Below, in pieces: positions 1 through 12,300 of a stretch of DNA of 64,000 bases. Positions within the stretch are counted from its first letter, which is position 1; each line of letters opens with the position of its first letter. Position numbers and translations under genes: made by a program. The DNA comes from Anticarsia gemmatalis (taxonomy: Eukaryota > Arthropoda > Insecta > Lepidoptera > Erebidae), in contig NC_134753.1 in assembly GCF_050436995.1 (NCBI RefSeq), positions 4,588,001-4,652,000 on the forward strand. Reading direction: 5' to 3'. The notes beneath the pieces are model-generated. The model searched no databases. It was not told the origin of the DNA and saw nothing but the letters and a program-made list of their open reading frames with translations.

Positions 1-884
1 AGTATTTAAGTATTTCATTTATTTTGTACATTCTCCTATTGGTGGATGATTCGTGATCAATAGAACAATAATGAACCTTCATCGAATCATATTAAACTTT
101 TAAGCGTTCTTCAGAAGTCCTATTTTTTTTAAGTAAACGTTACACGGCACAGACAGCAGCGTGACTAATAGAATGTTTCAATTACACCTCTTTAAACTAT
201 ACTGACATATCACAAGTCTGACATTCTCAATTAATGCTGTTGCCGGGCCACGTTTCGTCACTGCGTTGCGTATGAGGAAATGTGAAAATGATAAAGTACA
301 TCCGACTTCCTTCACGAACTTATGAATAATCTCACGTCACAAATCTGTCTTGGTCTCAAAGTCACTTACTTCATCTAGTTATAACCGTGGGTGTAGGAAG
401 AGGTGTAGAGAACACTGCTGTAAGGTAAGTCATGTGTGTGTAACGGAAATCGGAAAACCCAATAAGTTAGATCGAAGTCAAGACTTCGTGACGTCATTGC
501 CACTAGTGCTTAGTTTAATTGTCGAGTACAAGTTGAGGTGAACTTACCTGGTCTGTATTTAATTGCTTCGATCCTCTAACTGCAAGCTGTTAGAGCTATT
601 TGAGACGTTCGAACAATCCTTTGCTTAAGCATTGATACAGTGCAAGTTTCTCTTAAAAAAATTTAAGTTACCGTTACTCTTGAAAAACCAAAAATAATTT
701 TTGTTTTTCTTTTACATGTCCTAAAAACGGTAATTATTATCTGACCTGTAAGAATACATCTCTTAAAATATCTACATTAGTTGTTATCGTATTTTTTAAA
801 TTACCTTCCTATTTTCTATATATAACTATACCAAAAGCTTCAGCTAACCAAAGTTCATCTCGGCTAACTGGATTGTGTTTAGGG

Positions 885-945
885 ATCGCGCAGATCCACT
901 TCGCGCCTCCGCCGGCACGTTGAGTAGTGGGTGTCGGATAACGAC
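885..945. other. GC-rich patch in AT-rich DNA
   Basis: This short block, rich in CG dinucleotides (for example GATCGCGCAGATC followed by CGCGCCTCCGCCGGC), stands out from the flanking AT-rich sequence. It could be an untranslated exon or a regulatory element. No clear coding frame or splice pair is visible, so the role is open. Confidence 0.3.
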
Positions 946-1185
946 AGCCAATTGATTTTTACGGAGTGCGCCGATATCTTGTATACTTCTGCTACCCTGG
1001 TACTTGTGTAGATAGTACGAAATAATATTTTTAAATACTACATGAACTTTTTTATCGCACTATTGTCATAGTTTCGAATAATAATCATATAATATCTTGT
1101 ATATTGTCAGGTTAAAAGTATTTTTATTAGCCCTCTCATTAGCATAAAGCAGATCCTAACGACGAGTGCATAACTTGTTTTTAAG

Positions 1186-1203
1186 AAAAAAAAAAAAAAA
1201 AAA
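1186..1203 (+). repeat. Poly-A run, 18 bases
   Basis: An uninterrupted run of 18 A residues. Nothing upstream identifies it as the tail of a recognisable retroposon, so it is listed as a simple repeat only. Confidence 0.8.
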
Positions 1204-4200
1204 CTTGACTGTAAATTAACAGTTGCATGATACCTATTTTTCCAGTGTTTCCCTACAGTGATTCAAGTTTAAAAACCAAAATCTATCATATCCTGTTGTT
1301 GTCCCATCTTTAAAATATAAGCATTAAATCATAAGTCATATTCAGCATTCAAACATCTCATTTCTCAAAATAAAAAACAAAATGTCAAACGGTAAGATTT
1401 GTTCAAAATCTATAGAACATAATATTCTTTGCGGGCAAGTTAAACAAAGGGATCTCAAGTAATTGAATTTGCATTCGCCGTACAAACTCAGTTACGAGAA
1501 CAAAGTATGGAACAGAAACACACTTACTCGATTATAATGAACATCTTGTAATATTACTTTAACTAGAATTATATCAGACTAATATAATAAGTCAGTATAT
1601 TAAAGGAAGACTATAACTATTAAGATACAAGGACAGTTTGGTCTAAGTTTTAACAATCAAGTCGAAACATACTGTATTAGTCCCAACCGTTTAAGATAAG
1701 ATCTTTGGACAGCAGTCCGTTCACTTGTATCTTTTGATTCAACATTTAGAGAACAACTTAGGCCCGATAGTAAGTACGTATAAGAAAAAGTTCTGCAAAT
1801 GACCTTTAAAGTATTTATACTGCTTTGTAGAAGAATACATTTACTTTATGGAGGTTGTAGATAGATGCTCATAATAACAAATCAAGGTGATTTGAAATCA
1901 CTGCTTAAGGTGACGTATTTTAGATTCCATTAAAGTTAAGGAACCTAAAATATGGTAGAGCTTTTTACATAATAGACAAATAAACTATACTTGGAATAAA
2001 TTTTAACCACTCCTTCTATTAATAATGGATCCACAGGCTATCTAAATTTATATAAGAAGTCTTAGTAGAACTAAGCCAGTTATCTTGAAAGTATTGTAAT
2101 AAAGCCGCTGGACACAGGTGATAAGAACACTCTCAGTTAACGCAAGTAAAGAAACTTAGCGAAAATTAATGGCTTTGAAACTTTTAAAACACACCTTTTA
2201 TAGCTAATGCTGAGATATCCTTCTCAAGAATTTATTACAATATCATTATCAAGCAATATCTTTGAATGTTACAATTATTGTGTAACATTATTAAGATACC
2301 TCCGTAGCCCGTGGGTTTTAAATAGTTCATTAGTTAATATTAATTCGTATTTAGATTTTGTCGGCTCTGCATTCGTGTGGTTCGTGAAAAACTATGTCAG
2401 AGTTTTTCTCGTTCTTAAATAATAGGAAAGCTTGTGACCAGTTTTAAGTCTTACTGATAAGTGTCAAGTAGCTTTTCAGAGGAATAAAGTATCAGTTGAC
2501 ATAAAATTAGGTTCCCACAACTTTATTGTCATAAATCGGTACTGTATTGAAACTCACGTTATGAGTGAATTCGAAAGCCCTCATTTCAAATTGAATGCTA
2601 CAAAGTATGTAGTGACTAGTATCGATAGGTCTCTTTACTGACCAGTGGTCGACATTGACCTTGTGTGTGTTATAGATAAAAAATAGTATGATAAAGGAGG
2701 CCATAAATACTGTTGTAATAGTAGGATGAGACTGGTTGTTTAGATTGTTATTACAGATATTATTGGGTACATTCTTATTTATGACACCGATTTTTTACTA
2801 TCTGACGATTTACGAAGTTCTATAGCATTTTGATTTTGGTGACACTGTTGACACAAAATAATTTAATACGTGCTCCAGGCTTTTATTCAAGATTTTATTA
2901 TATTATAGTCTCGGATAATTTGATATTTCGCAGTTCAAGTTCAGATGGTCAAACTGTAATGTACTAAATATTTTTATTCTTAGTTCGCCTCGATTAACCG
3001 GCTAGTCTCATTGAATTCAAATCCACATTAGTACAGCATTAAGATTTTATTACCCAAAAGTTCTATTGCAATTTTCTTCAATTGAACAAAATACGTAACC
3101 TTATATTTATTTGTTTATCAATTATTTAAAACACTCATATGATGTTATTTAGGCTTCAGGCTTTGCAGGTACATTAAAAGATTAACAATTTTGCCGTAAG
3201 GTTCGGAAAAATAAATGTAAATGGAAAACTGCTGGCTGGAAATGTTAATAAGGTGAGCATCTAAAGTAATGTTTTTTATGAATGAAGCCGTACATTGTAA
3301 TTCCGTAATTTAGAAAATAATATTTTTATTACGCATTTTTTCCGTTGGTAAACAATAATTAGCTTTCTATGCCTTGCTACTAATACAAAAATATTTTTTA
3401 AATAAACAAGTATACCTCTATTTACGGAATCTGCTAAATAAAAAAGATCTACGACGATGTAATACGCGGGCATAATATTTACCCAATACTAAAAGAGATT
3501 ATGAATGAGTAGTTTTAAAATGATTGTCACTTAGTTTAATTTCATCAACAGCACAATTTTAGATTTATTTTCGCTAGTAGCTCTCTTGATTTATAAAAGC
3601 TTGACTTAATACTTACAAATACACACACAGTGATCATACAACGTGATGTCATTTTATCGGGCTCTTTAGCACATTGACAGATTTCCTATGATTCTTAAAA
3701 AAAAATCGTATTGGACGTAGGTCGTATGTACGTAATTGTTAGAGTATAGCTACTTTCCAACTTCATACATAATATTTTAATATCTTTAGTGCGTAAAGCT
3801 TCAATGTAACTGACGTGTGAATCCATCTGTGTAATCAATGCGCACATCTGAACGGAAGACTCAGTGAAATGAACGAAATGAGGATATTATTATGAAATTG
3901 TTTATTGCACCGTTGTTTGCTAACGTGGGGCTGGTAATATTTCATTTTAATATTGAAACGTTTAATTCTGCAAATATATTGTACATAAAGTATTCGATGG
4001 TGACATTTGTCGAGTGAGTTGTTCATGTAAGAACTTTCTAGAAGCACAGTTTATAGTTTTATGCAAGTAATTTGGCTATTTATTGCGTTAAGCGTTGCTT
4101 GTCTTTGGGCTACCTCCTTGATACGTATAGCTACTTGCAAATACAATAATATGTACACATCTTGGTAATTTAATCGAAGACAATATATCCACAATCGCCA

Positions 4201-6857
4201 ATACTTTTACAAAATTGAATCAACTTAGTTACAAAAGTAATAATTTAGGAAAATATAAGATCAGCACCCGTATATCGCAAAACGATATTAAATTCACACC
4301 CAAATCCTTGAAATTAATCAGTCAGTTCCGTTTCCCTCCGTATTGAATGCTTTATTGACCCCTGGGCATACCCGTAGGCCGAATCCACACATCATTATTG
4401 GATCTCATAAAAATTACACACATACAATAAATCACATATCTTCTTCGAAAATGTGTATTGGTATTTATATTAATACGGGCACGGGCTTCCGCCGAAACAA
4501 AATTGAATTTTTCAACGTGCCGAAGATTTTCAGGGTTACGTATTACCGAAGGGAAAAGATGAAACCGTGTTGATTATGCTTGTGTCTATTTGTCAACCTC
4601 TTTGGTTTTATTTATGGTTGACATGACTTTTTTTGTATAACTTGGTGGCAATCTTGCCTTTGGAAATCGACAATAAATATTTTATTGGAATTGCATTTTT
4701 CGGCTGCTAAGCAACCATATTGCAACAAACGTCAATCAGTCAATCTGTACTATAATTACATACGTGAGTTTTTAATATTGTCAAACACTTTTTGGCAGCA
4801 GTTTAGAATACATCTTTGAACATAAAGATTCAGTTTGGTCAGAAGAGAAACAGTTAATATAGATCACATTAAACAATTAACTATTACGAATATTGTTTTA
4901 TAGTACAGAACTCTCTGATTCTAATTTAGCTTGGTCTTGCCCAAATTTCATTATTATGCTATGTCAAGCCAAAATCCATCCGTCAATGTGTGTAGTATAA
5001 TGTATGAGATTTTTTTAGCCTTTATTAAAAAGTTGTTTTGAGTTGGGATAATGATTACGTGGGCAGTGATGTCAAATATAGACTTTGTGAAATGGATTAT
5101 AATTTAATGTAGCAACCGTGTTACGTAACTGCACGGATTATTTTAAACATTTTCGACATTAATTGTCAGAACTTTTGCGAATGAATTAAGTATGATGTTT
5201 TAAAAAAAATCCTCATTTTGAAGAACAGAAACTATAGTCGTTGTAGTATAGACCCGAAACATGTATCTATAGGTAAAAAAATAAAGAAAATGTTAGGATT
5301 AAACACACAAAGCCTGACTGAAAACAAGAAGCGTGGCGACTGCCTCAACTATTCACGAACTGTCGTTGAAAATCTTATACAAACTACTGTATCAACTTCT
5401 GGCCAAGATACCATTATTATACGTATTATACAAATAGGTATGTTTTGTTACAAAACTGTTTCGGCCAATCATCTAGATCATAATTCTTGATAAAAGCTCA
5501 AGATAGTCTCACTCTTAGAATAGGCTAGGTAAAATTACATAAATCAAATTGATAAACCGTTTTCTTCGATAAACCTATAACAATACTGGACGTTGTAGTT
5601 ATCGGTTTTTTGGGAAACCTCTATATAAAAACAAGTGTCTAATTCTTACCACTAAATTATCTTCTGTTTTATTAAATGCTCATCATAAATATAGTCATGA
5701 TACCTACACATGCGCGTACTTCTTATAAATACAGTAAAACCATGTAATATCTGTAATATTACTATATCAGACTTACCTACAAATAACCATCCAGAATTCA
5801 CACCACGGAACAGCAACAAAAGTCCTTCCGCTAAAAGCCTACATGTACGGTATATGTCTTTAGATTTCATCACATCACAGCGAAACAAGCAACAATAACT
5901 CGACGCGGGAGATCGACGCGCGGAGGACATTTATTATTCTCTATGTCTGTTCGTCGCATCGGTACATTTTGTTGTCCTATCGATTTGCCGTCAAACCGAG
6001 CCGCAGGTGCTCCCGCGAACACCTAAAATTATCTTGACATTTTATTGGCACCGAGTCGATTCTGTTAATTAAAATGTCTTGGGCACATTTTCCATTACGC
6101 TGCGAAGTTGATAACGATTTTCCGAAGAAATGTGCAAGCAGGAAAGTTTTATTGGGCAGTTTCAGAACATTTATTCGTATTTGGGAGTTTTATGTGGACG
6201 TATATAACTTTGAAGCGTTCTAATATTTTGATGATTTGGTTCTAAATACAAATATTTTGGTACATCCTGGGAACTTTAATATAAAGTAGCATATAGCATA
6301 GAGTTTTTTGCGCACAAAGCAGTCATATAGCTGATACACCGTTCTGGATCTTATTAACGCCTAATAAAGTGCGTAATTTTTCGTAGCTTAAGTATGAGTC
6401 ATTTTTACAATACAGCATAAACTAAGAGCAATATCAACAAAAATAACATAATAAAAAATCTTGTCTTGATTTTGAACACACTAATAAACTACAAATTAAA
6501 CTCTGCTTTGTGGAATATCGTTTGTATCGCAAAACGTAGTCGGGTGAATTTAAGCTTGCTTCGTAACTGATAGTACGTTTGTACTCATAGTACGTGGCAC
6601 AGAGGTTGTAGTAACAAGCTTAATGAAACTAACGAGGTCATTAGTCAGACGTGTACGAACACGTATGATTTCCAGCGACACATTTACAGTTGACATCTTG
6701 CAGTCAAAAGCAGAAATTCTTAACTAATGTCATTAAAAGCCGCATCTTACGTACATTTCACATGACCATATTTTTTTTAACAGCTGAAATAGTACAACAT
6801 TACCTAATTCCTTTATACAATGCTTATTTTTTATATCTATTTGTTTCGTTCAGTATT

Positions 6858-6950
6858 AAGCCTTTTCCCATAGAGGTAGGCAGAGATCGAAGAACGCCAC
6901 TGGGTATGATCGATCCTTACAAGCTTCCTTTGCCTCACCCACATCCATAA
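6858..6950 (+). repeat. Dispersed lepidopteran repeat (GGTAGGCAGAGA family), copy 1
   Basis: The sequence CCCATAGAGGTAGGCAGAGA followed by AGAACGCCAC and a pyrimidine-rich tail aligns by eye with 41608-41705 in this window, and its core with 28372-28394. The motif is familiar from many moth sequences as a dispersed repeat of uncertain class. The 86-codon open frame overlapping it is a by-product, because its last 30 codons are simply this repeat translated. Confidence 0.65.
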
Positions 6951-7930
6951 GGATTATTTTTGTTTTCCTTCGGTATTTTTTTTCTTTTCACCACTTAAAT
7001 TCTAAATATAGTATTTCTTTTTACACACAAACCTTTGACTGTCTATTTTCGATTCATCGACGTCACTATTCTAATTTTAGAATAATTACTCATTAAACTT
7101 AAATGAACAGACTCGACAATGATAGAAGTTCCAGAATCTCTATTAAACAAGGGATTTATTTATTATCTTTATGGATGTTACCGTGCCGTAGGTAATAGTA
7201 TATCTACGTTAATTACTTGTAACTAATACTACGTTAGCTTTGAGTCATATATAGTCATATAGTATACACATCGATAACTCAAATATCTGAGACAAATTCA
7301 ATCAATCCAGTCTAGAACGGTTGATTTGGAAAAATAAACTATGTTTATTGTAACAAAAATATTATAATGTAATTTGTGAATGACAGCGTGGGTTTATTTC
7401 AACTATAGTGAAACAAGAAAATCTTACAAGAACGTGTGGGCTTTACTTTGTTATTTGTTAGGTAATACACTTAAAAAATACCTTCGAGTAAAATCTGTCA
7501 GATCACACATTTCGATTGAACGCCTTTGCATGTTCAAAAGTTTATAGTTAAATAAAAAAGCTCTTCATAAGACCTGTAATCATCTTAGCAATACTGAATA
7601 TTTTTTATAGAATAAGGGAACCTGTTGTACCTAGGCCGGTTTTTTAGAAATATATTTTTTATTGTGATTTGACGTGCAGCACACAAATCATATTTGCATA
7701 TTCTGAAAAGTCAATTATTTGGGTACTCACCAAAAAAATATCAGAAATGTATATTTAATACTTACATAATATTTTTAAATTTAATAAAAAATGGGAAATG
7801 TGGCCAAGGTACAACATACCCTATGTACCTAGGCCAGTAGTACGTTGTACCTAGGCCACATTGAAATTTGGGGGTAATTTAAGCAAATTATCAAGTTTTG
7901 TTAAATAAAATCATTTTATTTGATTTATTA

Positions 7931-8017
7931 CAGTACACAGTATTATTACAGTATACAGTATTTAACAAAACATTTTAAAAATTCTCAAATGATCAAAATT
8001 TAGAAATGATCAAAATT
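7931..8017 (+). repeat. Short direct repeats inside the transposon
   Basis: Two small tandem-like duplications lie side by side. An ACAGTAYACAGTATT unit occurs twice at 7931-7963, and AAATGATCAAAATT occurs at 7987-8000 and again at 8004-8017. They probably arose by local slippage in AT-rich DNA. Confidence 0.6.
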
Positions 8018-8098
8018 AAAATAATATTCATAGCTTTTTTTATGCTTTTCAAACAGAATATTTAAACAAAAACAACTAACTTTGGCCACCGTTTCGTT

Positions 8099-8245
8099 AC
8101 ATCACATCGCTGCGCCTGCCAAACTCCATATGTGTATTTTGATGTTAAAAAAAATGAATATTGTGTCCCAAATAAAAAAAAAAGTTTTCTAAAATCTCAC
8201 AAAAGACACATGTGGAACTTGGCAGGCGCAGCGACGATATCACAT
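8099..8245. repeat. Internal inverted repeat (possible MITE or foldback)
   Basis: The left arm at 8099-8140 contains CGCTGCGCCTGCCAA. The right arm at 8201-8245 contains its exact complement TTGGCAGGCGCAGCG, and pairing extends through TATGTGT/ACACATG with few mismatches. The arms are roughly 40-45 bp around a loop of about 60 bp. The unit sits within the larger 7616-9324 element, either as a nested foldback element or as part of its original structure. Confidence 0.6.
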
Positions 8246-8309
8246 AATATAATATAGCAAATCAATATACCTATATAGAATAGCAAAGGAAAACTAAATA
8301 TTGAAACAA

Positions 8310-8561
8310 CTAGCTGACCCGCGCAACTTCCCTTGCGTCACATAAGAAAGAATGGGTCATAATTTTCCCCGTTTTTGTAATATTTTTTACTGTTACTCTG
8401 CTCATATTGGTCATAGCGTGATGATATATATAGCCTATAGCCTTCCTCGATAAATGGGCTATCTAAAACTGAAAGAATTTTTCAAATCGGACCAGTAGTT
8501 CCTGAGATTAGCGCGTTCAAACAAACAAACAAACTCTTCAGCTTTATAATATTAGTATAGA
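8310..8561 (-). mobile_element. Helitron-like nonautonomous element, copy A
   Basis: Read on the minus strand, it starts with TC (TCTATACTAATATTATAAA) and ends in CTAG followed by T. A CGCAA/TTGCG-type hairpin lies just inside the end, here weakened by a base change. The flanking bases are A and T, as Helitrons require, and there is no target duplication. The family matches copies D and E. It contains a short (CAAA)n stretch. No Rep/helicase is encoded, so it is nonautonomous. It has inserted inside the 7616-9324 element and is therefore younger than it. Confidence 0.75.
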
Positions 8562-8676
8562 TTATCTTTACCTATATATAAATTATTATTTCTCTCTTAA
8601 ATTTTAATCAGTCATTTGGACTAGCTATTATAAAAACACTATCAATAATGTAGATATATTATTCAGCCTTAAGCAT

Positions 8677-8808
8677 TTAGTAGAAATTCCAGTACTTCTG
8701 TATCTCTGGAACATAATAAATTTCTCTGTTCTTGTTAACTTTTTGCGGGGTTTTAATCTCCTCTTTTTCAGGCCATTTCCAGTTTTTAAGTGATTTTTGC
8801 ATCGATTT
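8677..8808 (-). pseudogene. Possible terminal coding exon within the DNA transposon
   Basis: The minus strand gives 43 open codons ending in TAA, immediately preceded by a good acceptor (TTTATTATTTCAG). The peptide includes KNWKWPEKEE and later YYVPEIQKYW, which reads more like protein than the surrounding AT-rich DNA. It stays in frame (phase 0) with 9131-9193, which ends at a GTAAGT donor. It may be the C-terminus of the element's lost transposase or of a captured gene. I do not recognise a family, and no upstream exons with a start codon are visible. Confidence 0.35.
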
Positions 8809-9130
8809 CTGAAATAATAAAGATATTTAATTAGGAATATTATTACGTAAATGTGAAATAATTTAATAAAACATTCTCCTGGCCAAAGTATAACATCCAG
8901 GTTGTACCTTGGCCACTGGCCAAGGTACAGCTGATCGACAGTGACCGAGGTACAACACTACTCCAACTTCACTAAAACGGTGATTTTATATAGTTTAGAG
9001 GTTAAGTATCTCGTAAGTTCTTATTGTGTTGAGACTTGTAAAATCAAAGAACCGATAGCATATAACAGTTAAGTGACTATTAGAAAACTTTTAAAACTAT
9101 TAGACTTCAAAATATATTAGAAATACTTAC

Positions 9131-9193
9131 TTTTTCACACAAAAAAGTTTCAGCGTCGATAACACCAAACACCGGCTTAATGGCGGTATGCGA
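9131..9193 (-). pseudogene. Possible upstream exon joining 8677-8808
   Basis: On the minus strand, 21 open codons follow an in-frame TAG and end at a strong donor (AAA/GTAAGT). The peptide contains KPVFGVIDAETFLCEK. Splicing to the acceptor before 8808 would keep the frame across an approx. 320-bp intron that carries four of the subterminal motifs. There is no start codon or convincing upstream exon, so this is at best a partial remnant of an element-borne gene. Confidence 0.25.
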
Positions 9194-9324
9194 CTAACTT
9201 CCAATTGAATAGTCTGTAGTGACGTATCGAATACAATAAACAGTAGAATTTAGTATCGCGCGAATATATGAAAACCAGCCCAGTGGCCTAGGTACACATA
9301 GTGCCAAGGTACAACAGGTTCCCC

Positions 9325-12300
9325 TACTACAGGTATATTACCTTACCGTACCGTAGTTTGAGACAAGCCATTCAGCAAACACTCCTGAACGCTATCCTCT
9401 AAATAAACCTTGTTTCGAAACCAATCTATTTGTGGACATAGTAAACTAGAGCCTTAAGTTCGAAAGATTTGCTCAGTGCAATGGTCTGTACACATAGACA
9501 ATACGATCCAACTACTTTTAAACTAAACTAGTGTTAAACTGTACATCTTATTTGTGACATTTAATAATGATTAAGGAACACTCATGTTATTAATGAGAGT
9601 GTTTTAAAAAAAAACGCTACTTCCTAGGGTGTATAACTTATTATTTGTGATAGCCTGAAACCGTTTCTACCTCTTCGCATGAAACGACTTCATGACGGTA
9701 TCATGGCAGCTGGTTAAGGCTATTTGTGTTTCTGTGTTTATCACTGCATGGTTTAGTGACTATTATGCAATTTTTACTTCAAATTCTCATGTCAATTATT
9801 TTGACTGTTGGTAAAAGTGCACAAAAAGGATTATTCTTTAGTGTTTTGCTGTATATTTTTTCACGCTTAAGTAATATGAATTCACGAGGTTCGAATGAGT
9901 TCATTGCCTGAATTGTGATTATTTTTTAAAACCTCGTTTTGTCGTCTTTTGTTTCGTTGAACAGTTGTTATGAATAATTAGGCGCTTTTACTTGGTACGC
10001 AAATTTAAAGACAAAAGGAAAAGTTTATTCTGACGAATGAACATTCAACGTTTTTTGTATAAACTGATTATTGTTGGTAATTGGGCTGTGTTATGTGTTT
10101 CATACAACAAACGTGGAGGCAATTAAGTTATGCATAGAGGGAAGACTCGTCTTGCTAAAGGAAAACGATTCGCTCAAAATAAAATTCTTTTGTAAAGAGT
10201 TCCGGTAATCTTTCACGTAAATATAGGTTTTTAAAAATATATTTAAAGAAACCTATCTTAAATTATATTCCCGATAGATCCCTGTAGACAAGCATTTTAT
10301 TTGTACCTAGTACCTACCATGTATTTGGAATATAAAATTAAATATGAAGTAGGAAAATGTATATCTTTTCAAAATGAACAATAAACATAAACACACATTA
10401 TTTTTAAGCTCTTATTCTGATTGTTTGTTTAAATATAGCGCCAGCATTGTTTTATATTTACCTTTATAGCAAACATAGCTTACATTCTTGCTCCCTGTTT
10501 TATTATTCCTAGGCATACTAGGTCAGCCTCTTTTCAAACTAAAAATCTTTTCTATGGAACAAACCATAATCCTACTTTTGTTAAAATACCATTTACTTCT
10601 ATGAATGGAATAATTAAATATTTGCTGAAATGTTAAAAGATGAGGAAGTTAAAGATAAAAAACATTTGCTCCAATAAAGCGATTGAAAAGGCTGTGTTTA
10701 ATTAACATTTACCTACAAAAATACTTTATTCCCGTTCTGTTTTTAGTTTGGTCTGAATATATCTTTGCCAAATATTTCAATGTTTATTCAATGCGGTAGA
10801 ATATTGTGAAAAGGGCAACGAGGTGCGGACGGACGGACGTCTGTCAATCTGTCGGCCAGTATTGTTGAAAATTCAGGTGTACAAATTCTGGGCTCGAGGC
10901 TGAGTAATAAAATGCAGTTTTTTAGCTACTCGAATGTGGTGCAAGCTTTCTTTATTTGTGGAGATGATGAAGAGAAAAATTCTGTAGTAAGTTTTTACAC
11001 ATAGTTTCAACACTTTTCCTAACATTTTTTTCTTTTAGTCGAGATTTATATAGGTTTTTATTGTTTAAGTCCGATGCCTTACGAACTCTTTGTAACTTTT
11101 TACCCTTGTCTTTAATATTAAACTGCAACTTAAGTAATGTTTGTAATAATTAAATTTCATAACACGAACTTACCGCATATCCCGTAGAACTCTGTAAAGT
11201 AGGTAAAGCAGGTATGTGCACAAGTATGCAAGTCAGATGACAAGCATTTCGCCAACTCCAGAACATTGTTAGAATTATTTGGAATCTAAAACTTTTGTAT
11301 GACATTAAAGGTAGAATGTTAATGTAGTGGTTCCTTCAGTTAGTCAATGGACGCAATATTGTTGTTTAATTCATGAACTATGAAGACTATTGTGTAAACC
11401 ATTATGATCTAACAGCAAAGGAAAATATACTTGAGACATATTAATAATTACATGACGTGGAACTTTTTGGTACGATTAATATGACTAGCAAAATTTAAGA
11501 GTCACAAGGAAACCTGAAACACGTGGTACAGAATAAGAAAGTATTTTCACCAATCGATCGTCACGTCTATTCGACTTAGAAGTCGTTGTTAGCTGTGGAA
11601 GCACCGTAAGCCGACAGCGTTGTTAAAGTATATAGATTTTGCGACAACACTCTTTCCTTTTTATAACAAACAGCCTTAGCGACTTTTGTCAGGCCTCTTT
11701 ACGAATTTTCCTTCGCCGCGGCTGCTTTTAGTGGAAATACGTGTCAATATGAGAGTAAAACCTTCGTAATACAATAAGCAATGAAACACCAACATATTAT
11801 GACGACACTGCCTTAGTGCATTTTATTAATTACATCATATTATGCGTCTCTTAGATGACACAGTATAACAATAAATTCAAAACAATGCTTTAATTCTCTA
11901 TACAACTACATTTTAAAAATTGTGTATATTTATATCACATAGTGTATGTAATTTTTTTGATTTTATACTCATTTACTATTCGAATGTTGGATAATTTATT
12001 TCTTTTTACCTCATTAGTTATTTTTCATGTATTAATTTGTTCAGGTACCTACGATATAATGATTGTAAATAAAGTTTACGTCCAAATTAATTTCAACTAT
12101 CGAACAAATAAATGAATATGGCAAGGATATCTCATATAAGTTTACCAGTTTCCGACGATTGAAAGACTTAGAATGATTTAAAGGGTACTTCACAAATACT
12201 TAATGAACTTTGTTGTCGGAGTTCGAGAGAATAGGAAAGGGATTCATTAATATTTGGTAGTCGAAAGATGTCGAAGAGAGAAGCTATCAAGATAATAATT

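Larger units (their letters stand above)
1..7615. other. Noncoding AT-rich stretch
   Basis: I see no supported gene here. Reading frames are short, scattered on both strands and often lack an ATG. Visible details are a GC-rich patch near 885-945, an 18-base A run at 1186-1203, and a strong splice-donor-like AAG/GTAAGT near 424 after a short cysteine-rich frame that I cannot support as an exon. A dispersed repeat at 6858-6950 is listed separately. The stretch is most likely intron or intergenic DNA. Confidence 0.6.
7616..9324. mobile_element. Composite DNA transposon with terminal inverted repeats and subterminal motif clusters
   Basis: The left end (7616-7637) and the right end (9303-9324) are inverted copies of one another: GGGAACCTGTTGTACCT on the left, and its complement reading AGGTACAACAGGTTCCC on the right. 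The motif GTTGTACCTWGGCC, or its complement, recurs in clusters: 7624-7637, 7802-7815, 7825-7835, 7844-7857, 8881-8894, 8901-8914, 8918-8928, 8943-8956, 9285-9295 and 9303-9315. Subterminal repeats of this kind are typical transposase-binding sites. The length is about 1.7 kb, of which 252 bp is a later Helitron-like insertion. Exact ends and the target duplication are unclear; a flanking TA is possible. The superfamily is not identified. Confidence 0.65.

Noticed and set aside
350..541. Cysteine-rich mini-exon ending at AAG/GTAAGT
   Set aside because: The donor is strong, but the frame continues past it and no convincing acceptor or homologous peptide was recognised.
6690..6950. 86-codon plus frame
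   Set aside because: Its C-terminal third is the translation of a dispersed repeat, so it is not a gene.
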